Below the pieces are notes generated by a model. That model did not search any database. It was not told the DNA's origin and saw only the letters and a program-made list of their open reading frames with translations. From the NCBI GenBank assembly GCA_022072445.1, contig JAJVHV010000013.1, forward strand, positions 1 through 64,000: a stretch of DNA of 64,000 nucleotides, in the 5' to 3' direction. Position 1 is the first letter of the stretch, and each line of letters opens with the position of its first letter. This stretch comes from Phycisphaerae bacterium (GTDB lineage Bacteria; Planctomycetota; Phycisphaerae; UBA1845; Fen-1342). A program made the position numbers and the translations under genes. Below, piece by piece: positions 54,387 through 63,728 of this stretch.

Positions 54387-55769
54387 GTGAGCATCGCCAG
54401 CATCGGCAGCCTGGGCGGCATCGGGACGCTGCTCTCCGGAATAACGCGAAGCGGCGGCGGCTCGGACTCGAGCGGCATCGCCGAGCTCTTCGGACCTGCC
54501 GTCATCAGCGATCTGAGCGCCGCCGAGGCGGCGACCGGCGCGATTCTCGGGGCGCGCTTCGGCGAGCCCGCGCAGCTTCCGCCCGCGGCTCTCGAGCAGC
54601 AGGACCAGGCTCGTCGCCGGCGGCTGATCGCCGCCCAGACGGCACTGCTCGAGAAGGACTATGCAAAAGTGCGCGACGTGGCCGGCGAGATGATCCGGCA
54701 AAACCCGCGCGACGCCGCCGCCAATCATCTGATCGCGCGAAGTTATGCCGGCGAAGGCGACTCGCAAGAGGCGCTCGAGTATTACGGACGTGCCAGCGAG
54801 CTGGAGCCGGATAACGCCCGCTATGCGTCCGATTATCGCAACGCCCAGATCCTGCGGCACACCGACGAGGCCGTCATCAAAACGGCGCAAAAGATGCTCC
54901 GCGACCCGGGACAGCGGGCCGCGGCGCTGCGGCTGTTCTCGGAGGTGGCTGCCCGCAGCGAGCGCGCCGATAACCTGCTGGCGATGGGCGACGCGCTCTA
55001 CGACGTCCGCGCGCGGCAGCAGGCGCTCGGCGCATATTTCGCGGCGCTGGAGGTCTCCGACGGAAAGGAACTGGAGCACGTGCTGGAACGTGCCAAGCGG
55101 CTGGTATCGGACGCGCCGAACGCGCCGATCACGCATCGCTTCATCGGCGAGATTTATCTGCGGCAGGGCAAGTTCGACGAGGCGATCGCGTCGCTGACGA
55201 TCGCACGTGACCTGGAGCCGGCCGATCCGAATTTCATCCTGGCGCTGGCGGATGGGTATGCGGCGCGCGGCGCGCAGCGGCTGGCGGACGGCGACCTGAC
55301 GGGAGCGCGAAACGACTATTCGGACGCCAAAGCGCTGCGGCCGCTGTACGACGAATACAACCGCGGGTTGGCGGACGCGCGGATTCGGCTGGGCGGGCAG
55401 TGGCTGGTGCGCGGGGCGCTCAATTCGGCGCTGGGCGAGCTGAATTCGGCGCGGGCCACGCTGCCGGCTGACGCGCCGGAGCTGAAGCGCCGCCTGGCGG
55501 GGCTGTACTATTCGCTCGGCAACCGCTACGCCGGTCAGGGCGACCGCCTGACGGCGGCCAGCACGTTTCAGTCGGCGTATGACCTGAACGATTCGCTGGC
55601 GAACAAAACGGCGCTGGCCGGGGCGCGCGACGTCCTGGGGCTTCAGTACATGAGCGAAGAGAAGTTCGAGGACGCCGTCATCGCGTTCCAGGCGGCGGTC
55701 GATCTGTTCCCAAACAACGAGACTTATGCGCAACACCTCGCGGACGCGCAGGCGCGGCTGGGCGAGTAG
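54387..55769 (+). CDS. TPR-repeat protein
   Basis: About 460 residues from the GTG at 54387; an in-frame TTG at 54354 is possible. At least seven 34-residue TPR units, e.g. A-A-N-H-L-I-A-R-S-Y-A-G-E-G-D-S-Q-E-A-L, F-I-G-E-I-Y-L-R-Q-G-K-F-D-E-A-I-A-S-L and L-G-L-Q-Y-M-S-E-E-K-F-E-D-A-V. The first 70 residues are less structured and Gly/Ser-rich. There is no clear signal. Such proteins scaffold complexes; partner unknown. Confidence 0.85.
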   Translation: MSIASIGSLGGIGTLLSGITRSGGGSDSSGIAELFGPAVISDLSAAEAATGAILGARFGEPAQLPPAALEQQDQARRRRLIAAQTALLEKDYAKVRDVAGEMIRQNPRDAAANHLIARSYAGEGDSQEALEYYGRASELEPDNARYASDYRNAQILRHTDEAVIKTAQKMLRDPGQRAAALRLFSEVAARSERADNLLAMGDALYDVRARQQALGAYFAALEVSDGKELEHVLERAKRLVSDAPNAPITHRFIGEIYLRQGKFDEAIASLTIARDLEPADPNFILALADGYAARGAQRLADGDLTGARNDYSDAKALRPLYDEYNRGLADARIRLGGQWLVRGALNSALGELNSARATLPADAPELKRRLAGLYYSLGNRYAGQGDRLTAASTFQSAYDLNDSLANKTALAGARDVLGLQYMSEEKFEDAVIAFQAAVDLFPNNETYAQHLADAQARLGE

Positions 55770-55854
55770 TCGTCGACAGCACTGCTGCGGCAGAGCCACG
55801 AAGCGACGCGACGGAGCCACGAAGCCACGGAGCCACGGAGCCACGAAGTGACGG

Positions 55855-56256
55855 AGTTACGTAGGGTGCATCCCTGATGCACCGCACGACCTTCGGACGC
55901 GGGTTGTGTGGTGCGTCGAGGGACGCACCCCACGCCTTGCCGCCACCGTAAGGGAGCGCGCGCCTGCCAGAGCCGCGACCGTAAGGGAGCGCGCGCCTGT
56001 CAGAGCCGCAACCGTAAGGGAGCGGTTTCTTAGCCCCGCGCAAAGAATCCCTCGACAGTTACGTAGGGTGCATCCCTGATGCACCGCACGACCTTCGGAC
56101 GCGGGTTGTGTGGTGCGTCGAGGGACGCACCCTACGCCTTGCCGCCACCGTAAGGGAGCGCGCGCCTGCCAGAGCCGCGACCGTAAGGGAGCGCGCGCCT
56201 GTCAGAGCCGCAACCGTAAGGGAGCGGTTTCTTAGCCCCGCGCAAAGAATCCCTCG
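55855..56256. repeat. 202-base tandem duplication
   Basis: Copy 1 (55855-56056) and copy 2 (56057-56256) are almost identical; the one base change I see is CACCCC/CACCCT. Each holds an inverted pair, TAGGGTGCATCCCTGATGCA against TGCGTCGAGGGACGCACCCT, and three left ends of the 21837-24200 palindromic unit. Confidence 0.85.
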
Positions 56257-56378
56257 ACCGCCGTTCGCACTCCCGCTTGGCCAGGAAACCGCTTGCTGAC
56301 GCGCGCGGCTCGGTTCCAGCGCGCGCGGCTCGGTTCCAGCGCGCGCGGCTCGGTTCCAGCGCGCGGCTCGGTTCCAGC
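56257..56378. repeat. Right end of palindromic unit with 20-base tandem repeats
   Basis: The right half of the 21837-24200 unit (CCAGGAAACCGCTTGCTGAC), then GCGCGCGGCTCGGTTCCAGC three times (56301, 56321, 56341) and an 18-base fourth. Confidence 0.85.
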
Positions 56379-56385
56379 GTCTGCG

Positions 56386-56937
56386 CCGGCCAGCACCGCG
56401 CCCGCGCCTGCCGCCGCGGCGCGGCCGCTTTCGTTAATGTCCTGTGAAAACGACCGAAAACAATTGCCGTGCGCGGGTTTCCGGTGTAGACTTCATCATA
56501 ATCGGTCCGACACCCCCGCCGCGATGATCGTCTATTGGGCGCGACGCGGCGGTCGGTTCTGGAGTGTGCTGCTGCGGCGCGCGGAGATTCGGCGACGCTG
56601 GCGCGATCGCCGATGCGCGCACAGACCGGCCATCCGAGCCGCAAGTGCCACCGCGCGGGCATTGCTCGATACACGCGCTGCGGTTGTCGGCGTCTCTGGA
56701 TGCGCCGATCTTCTCTGGATGCGCCGATCTTCTCTGGATGCGCCGGTCTTCTCTGGGGAGTACAGGGGTACACGGGCTGTGGTGTTTGAACCGAGCGCGT
56801 CTGGGGCACCTGCCCGCGGACGCCGGCCCGGCTGTGGTGTTGCTTCGTGCGGTGCCGGCGCGGCCGCGCGAGACGTTCGCGCGTGCGAGCCTCGCGGCAT
56901 CGCCCCTCCGCCGTACTCTACCCACGGAGGAATCGCA
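56386..56937. other. Leader region of the secreted-matrix operon
   Basis: No gene supported; 552 bases. It contains the 19-base tandem repeat above and GC-rich runs. Confidence 0.5.
56693..56757. repeat. 19-base tandem repeat, 3.3 copies
   Basis: TCTCTGGATGCGCCGATCT at 56693, 56712 and 56731, the third with one change, then a partial. It lies in the leader region of the secreted-matrix operon. Confidence 0.8.
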
Positions 56938-57333
56938 ATGAAACACAGACAGAAGTTGGGGATCATGCTGCTGGCGCTGGCGCTGACTTTGGCGCTCCCG
57001 TCGGGAGCGGCGCTGGCGGCGACATTTGCCTGGACGGGCGGCGGCGCGGATGACGATTGGGATACCTGCGCCAACTGGACGGTCACGGGCATTCCGGCGT
57101 GCTATCCGAGCGCGAATGGCGACGACGTGTCGATCGGCTACAACGCGAGCGGGTGGAGCGTCAACCTCATCGCTGAGCAGATCGACGACTTCACGATCGA
57201 CTCGGATGTTGCATTCGACAGTGCGACCGGCGACGATGTCACGCTGGTCGCGAGCACGGTCACCATCGCCGCCACGAATGGCGAATCGATCGTGACGGTG
57301 TCCAACGACTCCAGCATTACGGCGGTGGATTGA
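56938..57333 (+). CDS. Short secreted beta-strand repeat protein
   Basis: 131 residues; GGAGG lies 7 bases before the ATG. A signal ends A-A-L-A-A-T-F-A-W. W-T-G-G-G-A-D-D-D-W-D-T-C-A-N-W resembles the W-x-G ... D-W ... N-W entry of planctomycete autotransporter-like beta-helix proteins. It ends S-I-T-A-V-D, similar to the K-A-A-E-F-S-V-D end of 58618-59514. The stop codon TGA abuts the next ATG (TGAATG). First of a three-gene operon. Confidence 0.75.
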   Translation: MKHRQKLGIMLLALALTLALPSGAALAATFAWTGGGADDDWDTCANWTVTGIPACYPSANGDDVSIGYNASGWSVNLIAEQIDDFTIDSDVAFDSATGDDVTLVASTVTIAATNGESIVTVSNDSSITAVD

Positions 57334-58599
57334 ATGCGCGCGCGAAATGGCCAGAACTGTCTGCTTGCGCGCGAGTCGGCGTGCCGGCGGCTCGAGGGAG
57401 CGCCGCCCTCCCACCTGGTTCGGCGCGTCGGGACGTTCCTTCTCGTAACAACTGCCTACGTCGCCACAACGGCGGCGCAGGTTCCGCCGGGCTACGAAGT
57501 GCTTCAGTTGACGACCGGCCCGGCGATGGATCACCCGCCACGGATGAACAACCGCGGGCAGATTGTCTGGGAGTCGCGACTGACAGACACGGATGAGAGC
57601 GGCGAGATCTTTCTGTATGCCAACGGGACGATCACGCGGCTGACGAACGACAACTTCCGCGACGCGCTTCCCGACATCAACGACGCGGGCGAGATCGTGT
57701 GGTCGCGCTTCATCGGTCCGCAGGGGCCGTACGGGCTGACGCCCGAGATTGTACACTATCGCGACGGCGTTCTGACGCAGATCACGTTCGATGGTGCAGA
57801 AGACTATGCGCCCCGGATCAACAATCTTGGCCTGGTCGTCTGGAAGTCGTCGCTCGATGGTAGCTTTCTGGAATCTGATGTGTACTTGCTGGACGGTGGC
57901 ACTATTGTGCGACTGACCAACGGCCTTGCGGAGAATCGAAGCAATCAAGATCCAAACATCAATGACCGAGGTCAGATTGTCTGGACTCGCTATAACGACT
58001 CTGTCACTCCGTGGGAGTCGGACATCCGTCTCTACGAGGATGGCGACACGCGCACGATCAGTGCGCCGAACGAGTTCGAACCGCAGTTGCCGGAGATCAA
58101 CGACCTTGGCCACATCGTCTGGTATCACAACAACTTCACGACTAGCCAGCAGTTACGACTGTGGAATGGCAGCAAGGTGCTCGACCTGACCTATGGCCGC
58201 AATCCAAGAATCAACGATCGGGGCGACATCTACTTCATCCGCTGGCACGATTTCGGCGGCTGGCAGGCCTGGCTCTACCACGGTAAGCAGTTCTACCAGC
58301 TCAGCGACGACCCGTTCTGGAACACGGACGGTAACATCAACAACGTCGGCGAAGCCGTGTGGAAGTCAGGCGAGACGTTCACCGCTGACATTCGCTTCAT
58401 GAGCCTCCGTCTCGGCGATCTGAACTGCGACGGAACAAACAATGGGTTCGACATCGAGCCGTTTGTGCTGGCAATCTCAGATGCGACCGCCTACGAGGCG
58501 GCGTACCCCGATTGTGACATCGCACTTGCAGACATCAATCGTGACGGCTCCGTCGATGGCGTCGACGTCGAGCCGTTTGTCGCACTGTTGAAGGAATGA
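57334..58599 (+). CDS. Secreted beta-propeller protein with dockerin-like C-terminus
   Basis: 421 residues starting directly at the stop of the previous gene. Residues 30-50 form a signal (F-L-L-V-T-T-A-Y-V-A-T-T-A-A-Q), preceded by 29 residues of doubtful use. About seven repeats of about 40 residues with I-N-D-x-G-x-I-V-W form a TolB/DPP-like beta-propeller. The tail is G-D-L-N-C-D-G-T-N-N-G-F-D-I-E-P-F-V and D-I-N-R-D-G-S-V-D-G-V-D-V-E-P-F-V, two dockerin-type calcium loops. No cohesin is in the window. It probably attaches to a surface or extracellular complex. Confidence 0.85.
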   Translation: MRARNGQNCLLARESACRRLEGAPPSHLVRRVGTFLLVTTAYVATTAAQVPPGYEVLQLTTGPAMDHPPRMNNRGQIVWESRLTDTDESGEIFLYANGTITRLTNDNFRDALPDINDAGEIVWSRFIGPQGPYGLTPEIVHYRDGVLTQITFDGAEDYAPRINNLGLVVWKSSLDGSFLESDVYLLDGGTIVRLTNGLAENRSNQDPNINDRGQIVWTRYNDSVTPWESDIRLYEDGDTRTISAPNEFEPQLPEINDLGHIVWYHNNFTTSQQLRLWNGSKVLDLTYGRNPRINDRGDIYFIRWHDFGGWQAWLYHGKQFYQLSDDPFWNTDGNINNVGEAVWKSGETFTADIRFMSLRLGDLNCDGTNNGFDIEPFVLAISDATAYEAAYPDCDIALADINRDGSVDGVDVEPFVALLKE

Positions 58600-58617
58600 C
58601 TTGAAAAGGAACACACC

Positions 58618-59514
58618 ATGAATCGCATGCTCATTTCCCTGATCTTCGGTGTTGTGGCTGCCACGCCGTCGCTCGGAACGACGTACACGTTCATTGCGAC
58701 CTCGGGGTCGTGGGACAACACAGGTAATTGGAGCCCCAACGGCAAACCCGGCGCAGGTGATGAGGCCATCATCCCGAGCGGCAAGACATGCCGCATCGAG
58801 AACGAAGACGCGGCCGTCAAGCTGATGCAGATCGCCGGCACGCTGGGACTCGAGGGTTATTCGCTGACGCTGGGTGACACGGACGCCGACTCCAGCCTCA
58901 ACCTCACCGGCACCATCTACTTCAACAAACCGAGCACCGAGGTGCCCGAGCTGCTGATCTACAACACGATCACGACCACGGGTTCCGGCACCATCACCGC
59001 CCGCGTCGTGGACAGCCCCGGCGACGAAGGCGTCATCGGCGACGCCGACAGTCCGGCCAACTCCGGGTTGGTGGTCGGAAATGGAACGATCCTCGTGGGC
59101 AGCCTCACGATTCTGGTGGACATTACCAATCGGGGCACCATTCACGTCAATCACGGCAGCGACACGCTGGTCCTGGGCGGCAGCGAGGCGCCGCCGACGA
59201 ACGCTTTCGTTGGAGACGACGGCAATCTTGAGGTTTCGGGCGGCGGCACCGTCCGCATCAACGCCATGGAGGTGGACGGCGACGGGACCTGGACGGTCAC
59301 GGGCAATGACGACAGCCTGCTGTGGCTGACCGACAAGTTCACCATTGGCGACACGGGCACGTTCTACGTGAATGTGCGCGCGTGGCGGGGTACGCTGGAC
59401 ATCGATGCCGACTTTCTGACGCGCGGCGCGCTGCACTTTGGCAATCTCACCCTGTCCCAGGAGGCCACGATCAAGGTCGCCAGCGGCAAGGCGGCGGAGT
59501 TCAGCGTCGATTAG
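58618..59514 (+). CDS. Secreted beta-helix-like protein ending KAAEFSVD
   Basis: 298 residues, 18 bases after the previous stop. A signal (L-I-S-L-I-F-G-V-V-A-A-T-P) is followed by G-S-W-D-N-T-G-N-W-S-P-N-G-K-P and repeats of short beta strands with Asn/Gly turns (G-T-I-H-V-N, L-T-L-S-Q-E). It matches the style of the first gene in the operon. Its last 27 bases are duplicated at 24201-24227. The end K-A-A-E-F-S-V-D may be a conserved tail. Likely matrix or surface protein. Confidence 0.8.
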   Translation: MNRMLISLIFGVVAATPSLGTTYTFIATSGSWDNTGNWSPNGKPGAGDEAIIPSGKTCRIENEDAAVKLMQIAGTLGLEGYSLTLGDTDADSSLNLTGTIYFNKPSTEVPELLIYNTITTTGSGTITARVVDSPGDEGVIGDADSPANSGLVVGNGTILVGSLTILVDITNRGTIHVNHGSDTLVLGGSEAPPTNAFVGDDGNLEVSGGGTVRINAMEVDGDGTWTVTGNDDSLLWLTDKFTIGDTGTFYVNVRAWRGTLDIDADFLTRGALHFGNLTLSQEATIKVASGKAAEFSVD

Positions 59515-60357
59515 GCGCTGGCGCGGCATGGCGTCGGATGCACGGGTCCGACGCCGGTCGTGAGTGCGCCCTGGGGGCGGGTCTGCGTTCGTGCGGTTGC
59601 GCGCCTCCGACCCCCGACTGGCGTCGGGGGTTCGGATGGCGGGCGAGGCGTCGGATGCACAGGTCCGACGCCACGGCGGACGGACAGGTCCGGGGCCACG
59701 GCGGACGCACAGGACCGACGCCACGCGTCTGTGTACCCTGGGGGCGGCTGCTCTCCGTCGCTCGCGCAGCAGGTGCGGCTGCTCGCCATGGCTCGTAGCC
59801 CGGGGGCGGCTGCGCCACATGCGGGCCCTGCCGACGCGAACGGCCGTCGGCAGGGCACCCGCGCCCTGGGGGCGGGTCTGCGTTCGTGCGGTTGCGCGCC
59901 TGCGACCCCCGACTGGCGTCGGGGGTTCGGATGGCGCGGACCCCCGACTGGCGTCGGGGGTTCGGATGGCGGGCGAGGCGTCGGATGCACAGGTCCGACG
60001 CCACGGCGGACGGACAGGTCCGGGGCCACGGCGGACGCACAGGTCCGACGCCACGCGTCTGTGTACCCTGGGGGCGGCTGCTCTCCGTCGCTCGCGCAGC
60101 AGGTGCGGCTGCTCGCCATGGCTCGTAGCCCGGGGGCGGCTGCGCCACATGCGGGCCCTGCCGACGCGAACGGCCGTCGGCAGGGCACCCGCGCGCGACG
60201 AAGGGACGGCGCGGCGCGAGCTGATTCGCAAATCGTCCGTCGCCCCAACGGGAGGGCGAGGCTCCGCGCCCGCGATCCGCGCCACGACCACGATCCGAGC
60301 CGAAACACACAGAGCAACATTCGCTGTGCGGCGCTGCTGGTCGCTGCCGCGGACCTG
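59515..60357. other. Gene-free repeat region
   Basis: Beyond the tandem repeat at 59565-60195, the last part (60196-60357) has CGCCCCAACGGGAGGGCGAG, echoing 21793-21810 next to the pilT repeat array. Confidence 0.5.
59565..60195. repeat. Large tandem repeat with embedded hairpins
   Basis: Copy 1 (59565-59860) and copy 2 (59861-60195) are alike; copy 2 has an extra internal 35-base repeat of CCCCCGACTGGCGTCGGGGG with flanks. Three of the hairpins at 59611, 59906 and 59941 are within it. Fragments such as CCCGGGGGCGGCTGCTCTC are shared with 14162-14190. Open frames here are low-complexity and not real genes. Confidence 0.8.
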
Positions 60358-62532
60358 TCAGCATCCTCCGCCGGTGAGGGCGGCGACGAAGCCGTCGATG
60401 TCGAACCCGTTCACGCTGCCGTCGCCGTTGACGTCGCCGGCGCAGGGCGAGCAAGGCGTGCCGCTGCCGGTGAGGAGCTCGACAAGCGGGTCGATGTCAA
60501 ATCCGTTGACGCTGCCGTCGCAGTTGGTGTCGCAGGGGACGCAGGAGCTGGCGGTGGTGACGGTGACGGTGATCGCCGAGGGATAGGCGACACTGGCCGG
60601 ATTGCCATTGTCGTTGGTGTGTCCAACCTTGAGCCCCTGCGGCGTGCTTGCGGCGAATTTGGCTTCCGGTGCCTGGTAAACAGTGATGTCGGTCGAGCCG
60701 AGGCCGATGGCCTCGAGCGTGACGACGTAAAGCGACGCCGCGCCGGAGAGGCCCTGCGTGAAGCTGGTGGCGTAGCCGTTGATGTTCCGGACGCCGCGGT
60801 CGCCGCTAGCGCCCTGCAATGACTCAAGCGAAGCGCGGGATTTGGCGAATGGCGCCGCGGGCGCGACGCTTATCACGCGGACGACGTCGCCGGCGTCGGT
60901 CTCAAGGTCGTGGACGAACTGCATGACGCCGTTCTGCTGGCCGGCCGTGTTGTTGGCGCCGGAGGTGACCTGCGCGCGGACGGTGAGCTGGATGAGGTCG
61001 CCGACGGACAGATCGTCGAGCGCGTGGCCGGTGTTCACGCTGGTGGAGGTTGTCACGGTGCAGGCGACGCTGGCGTTGGAGTTCAGATAGACGCCGGTGG
61101 CCGAGGGCGTCGTGCTGTCGTAGCGCATGCCGACGATGCGGCCGGTCGTGTCGCCCTGAAAGTTGAGCACCCACTGCAGGTCGCTGCACTCGATGCCGTT
61201 GTCGCCCGTACCGTTCACGTCCCAGGGGCGCGTCTGGGTGGCGGGGTCGCCGGAGTCGCCTTCGGGTGCGTCGGCGAAGCTGTTGCTGAAGAGCCAGTCG
61301 TCGTCGCCGAAGACGGCGGAGAGCTTGCTGATGTCGCTGGCGTCGCAGTCGCCGTCGCGATCGACGTCGCCGGGGATGAACGCGATGGCGAGCGGGTTGA
61401 TGCGGCCGGCCATGATTTGATAGGTGTTGGCGGCGGTGAAGTTGTAGTCGGGCGCGGAGGCGTCGTCGAGCCAGAGCGGGACGTGCGTGTTGTAGGGTTG
61501 GACGGCGTCGGGGTCGGCGTTGGCGGTGTTGTCGAAGAAGAGCTGCGGGTTGCCGCCCTGGCCGCCGCTGCCGACCAGGCTTTCGCCGCGAATCCACTGT
61601 TCGGTGGCGGTGTCCTGCCAGTTGTTGCCGTTGGCGAGTTCGCCGGCGCCGCCGCCCTGCGCTGGCCAACCATTGCCCTTGGTGCGATAGTCGACGCGCG
61701 CGAGAGCGTCGGGGTTGATGCCGTTGGGGTCGTCGAGGGCGTGGACGCGGCGCGGCGGGAACTTGCCGGAGGTGCTGCCGACGTCGACGTGGCGATCGTC
61801 GAGGTCGTATTCCCAGCCGCCGGTGTGTTCGTAGCTCAGCTCGTCGACGACTTCGAGATCGTCGCTGGCGTCGGCGAGTGTGCTGGCGCCGCGCAGGTCG
61901 GTTGTATTACCGCCCATGTTGTCGGGCGCGCCCTTGTCGATGCTTCCATCGCCGAACTGGTCCTTGGTGATGCCGTCGGCGGGATCGACGACCGGTGTGA
62001 TCAGCTCGCTGTCGGGGAGAGCTTTGTCCTTGCCCCACAGGACGCCGAGCGGATCGTTGGGGTCGGCTTGCGTGGCGCCGCGGCGGTTGCGGACAAGCAG
62101 GAAGGTGTTTGAGCCGTCGTTGGAGATCTTTCCGGGTGGGTCAGCGGGGTTTCCGTTCCAGATGGTGGTCCAGGACTGGAAGCGCGTGTCGGCGAGCAGC
62201 GTGGGATAGTTGGCAGAGTTGCCGATGCCGATGACGAGCAGTCCGTTGTTTCCGAGACTCAGACCGTCGAGGCTGAAGAATTCGTCGATTTCGGGGTGCA
62301 GAGCGGGAATGGGAGGGATGCTGCCGAGCGGGTAGTACTCCGTCTCCGTGCCGCTGACGACGGCGATCGCGAAACCGTCGAGTTTCATGCCGGGCGTGCC
62401 CATCAGCTCGACGAATTCGACGGTGTCGTCGAGCGAGCCGGGCGGATTCAGGAAGATTTCGTTGAGAAACACCTGCGCATGGCAAATCGAAGACACCCCC
62501 GCCAAGGCCGCAAGACAAAACAGACTGCGCAT
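60358..62532 (-). CDS. Secreted LTD-like protein with dockerin-like repeats
   Basis: 724 residues from the ATG at 62532. A signal (LFCLAALAGVSSICHAQ) is followed by V-F-L-N-E-I-F-L-N-P-P-G-S-L-D-D, the start of a lamin-tail-like (LTD) domain; then a long beta-rich middle. One dockerin-like loop (G-D-V-D-R-D-G-D-C-D-A-S-D-I-S) is at about 410 and two canonical ones close the protein (N-C-D-G-S-V-N-G-F-D-I-D and N-G-D-G-S-V-N-G-F-D-I-D). The Cys pair in the last loops could form a disulphide. The pseudopilin gene ends 62 bases upstream. Substrate unknown. Confidence 0.85.
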   Translation of the reverse strand: MRSLFCLAALAGVSSICHAQVFLNEIFLNPPGSLDDTVEFVELMGTPGMKLDGFAIAVVSGTETEYYPLGSIPPIPALHPEIDEFFSLDGLSLGNNGLLVIGIGNSANYPTLLADTRFQSWTTIWNGNPADPPGKISNDGSNTFLLVRNRRGATQADPNDPLGVLWGKDKALPDSELITPVVDPADGITKDQFGDGSIDKGAPDNMGGNTTDLRGASTLADASDDLEVVDELSYEHTGGWEYDLDDRHVDVGSTSGKFPPRRVHALDDPNGINPDALARVDYRTKGNGWPAQGGGAGELANGNNWQDTATEQWIRGESLVGSGGQGGNPQLFFDNTANADPDAVQPYNTHVPLWLDDASAPDYNFTAANTYQIMAGRINPLAIAFIPGDVDRDGDCDASDISKLSAVFGDDDWLFSNSFADAPEGDSGDPATQTRPWDVNGTGDNGIECSDLQWVLNFQGDTTGRIVGMRYDSTTPSATGVYLNSNASVACTVTTSTSVNTGHALDDLSVGDLIQLTVRAQVTSGANNTAGQQNGVMQFVHDLETDAGDVVRVISVAPAAPFAKSRASLESLQGASGDRGVRNINGYATSFTQGLSGAASLYVVTLEAIGLGSTDITVYQAPEAKFAASTPQGLKVGHTNDNGNPASVAYPSAITVTVTTASSCVPCDTNCDGSVNGFDIDPLVELLTGSGTPCSPCAGDVNGDGSVNGFDIDGFVAALTGGGC

Positions 62533-62594
62533 ACCGCTTTCCTTTCCTTGATTCAGCAACCCGCGCCGGGCGCTGGCGCGCCGGCCGGCCCGCA

Positions 62595-63503
62595 TTACCT
62601 CAGTTCAAACGCGTCTTCCGAGCGGCGGCCCAGGCTGAGCACGCCGTCGAAGACCTGGCTTTCGTTCAGGTCCATCTGCTTTGGCGGAGCGACGCTGTTG
62701 TCGAGGCCGAATTCGCCGTCGTGGTCGCGGTCGGTGAATGAGTCGACATGCCCGTCGGCGAAGGCGACACTCGCGCGCAGTTTGTTGTGATCCTTCTGGC
62801 CAAAGATCCACATGGTGGATGTGCCGTGCGCTGGGCCGAAGTCGTCGTAGCTCTGCGGGCCGTAGGGGCCGCCGAAGGGTCCGTCGGTCATCGTCTTGAC
62901 GGAGCGCTGGCCGAGGACGATGTCGTTGATGTCGGTGCGTCCGTCGCCGATCATGGGAATGGTCGAGGCGCTGAGCCGATACCAGCGGCCGCTTTTAAGC
63001 GGGCCGAATGTGGCCTTGACGCGGCGCATGTTGTAATCGTTGCTGGCGGGGTTCCATTCGCTGCGGGCCATGTACCAGGCCTGCGTGTAGTTGGTGTTGT
63101 AGCCGCGCTTGACAAGGTCGGCGGCCTGGGCGTCGTTGTAGGTCTTGCCATCGGGGCCGAGCTTCTGGTTGTAGCGGGCCGGGTTGGACGGGCAGAGCTG
63201 ATCCCCCGGCCGGCCGTAGCCGCCGTTGACCAGGTCGGCCACCCAACCGATCTTGTCGACTGGCCCGTCGCGCCCCGCCGCGACTTCCGGGTCGAAGGCG
63301 CCGCTGCACAGGAAGTCGCGGTTGTCCGCCGAGTAACTGACGAAAGCGATGCCGAGCTGGCGCATGCCGGACTTGCAGACCGATTCCTTGGCCTGCTCCC
63401 GAGCCGCCGAAAGCGATGGCAGCAGGATGGAAATCAGCACCGCGATGATAGCGACGACGACCAGGAGCTCGATCAGGGTGAAGGCGCGGCGATCGGTGTG
63501 CAT
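62595..63503 (-). CDS. Type II/IV pseudopilin with H-x-D-G-like tail (DUF1559 type)
   Basis: 302 residues from the ATG at 63503. [20 protein letters not shown] is a textbook prepilin cleavage site (Ala/Phe after R-R, Glu at +5), followed by [11 protein letters not shown]. The C-terminus has F-A-D-G-H-V-D-S-F, the motif of the large planctomycete family of putative pseudopilins. Upstream starts would add residues before a perfect leader. Such proteins are many per genome and may form pili, pseudopili or surface fibres. It could use the PilB/PilT motors of this window, but this is not shown. Confidence 0.9.
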   Translation of the reverse strand: MHTDRRAFTLIELLVVVAIIAVLISILLPSLSAAREQAKESVCKSGMRQLGIAFVSYSADNRDFLCSGAFDPEVAAGRDGPVDKIGWVADLVNGGYGRPGDQLCPSNPARYNQKLGPDGKTYNDAQAADLVKRGYNTNYTQAWYMARSEWNPASNDYNMRRVKATFGPLKSGRWYRLSASTIPMIGDGRTDINDIVLGQRSVKTMTDGPFGGPYGPQSYDDFGPAHGTSTMWIFGQKDHNKLRASVAFADGHVDSFTDRDHDGEFGLDNSVAPPKQMDLNESQVFDGVLSLGRRSEDAFELR

Positions 63504-63728
63504 GATTTGACCCCAATGCGTGCCAACGCGCGATGACCGGGCCACATCCCTCGTGGCCGTGAACGACGCATGGAACCACACGAACGTGCGGATCAGACAA
63601 TGCCGGCGCTTAGACAATGTGCGTGAATTGTGAGAATGGCGCTAATCCGGGTCGGCGTTCGCCCGCGCGCAGGCCGACATGCCGCGGCGACGGTCGGATT
63701 GAGGATATTCTGTGATCGAAAGTGCCGG

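Noticed and set aside
56434-58128. 564-residue minus-strand frame
   Set aside because: Covers two secreted genes on the other strand that have signals and domain repeats; the frame shows none.
58477-60291. 604-residue minus-strand frame across the 59.5-60.2 kb repeats
   Set aside because: Repeat-encoded low complexity in its first part and antisense to the KAAEFSVD gene in the rest.
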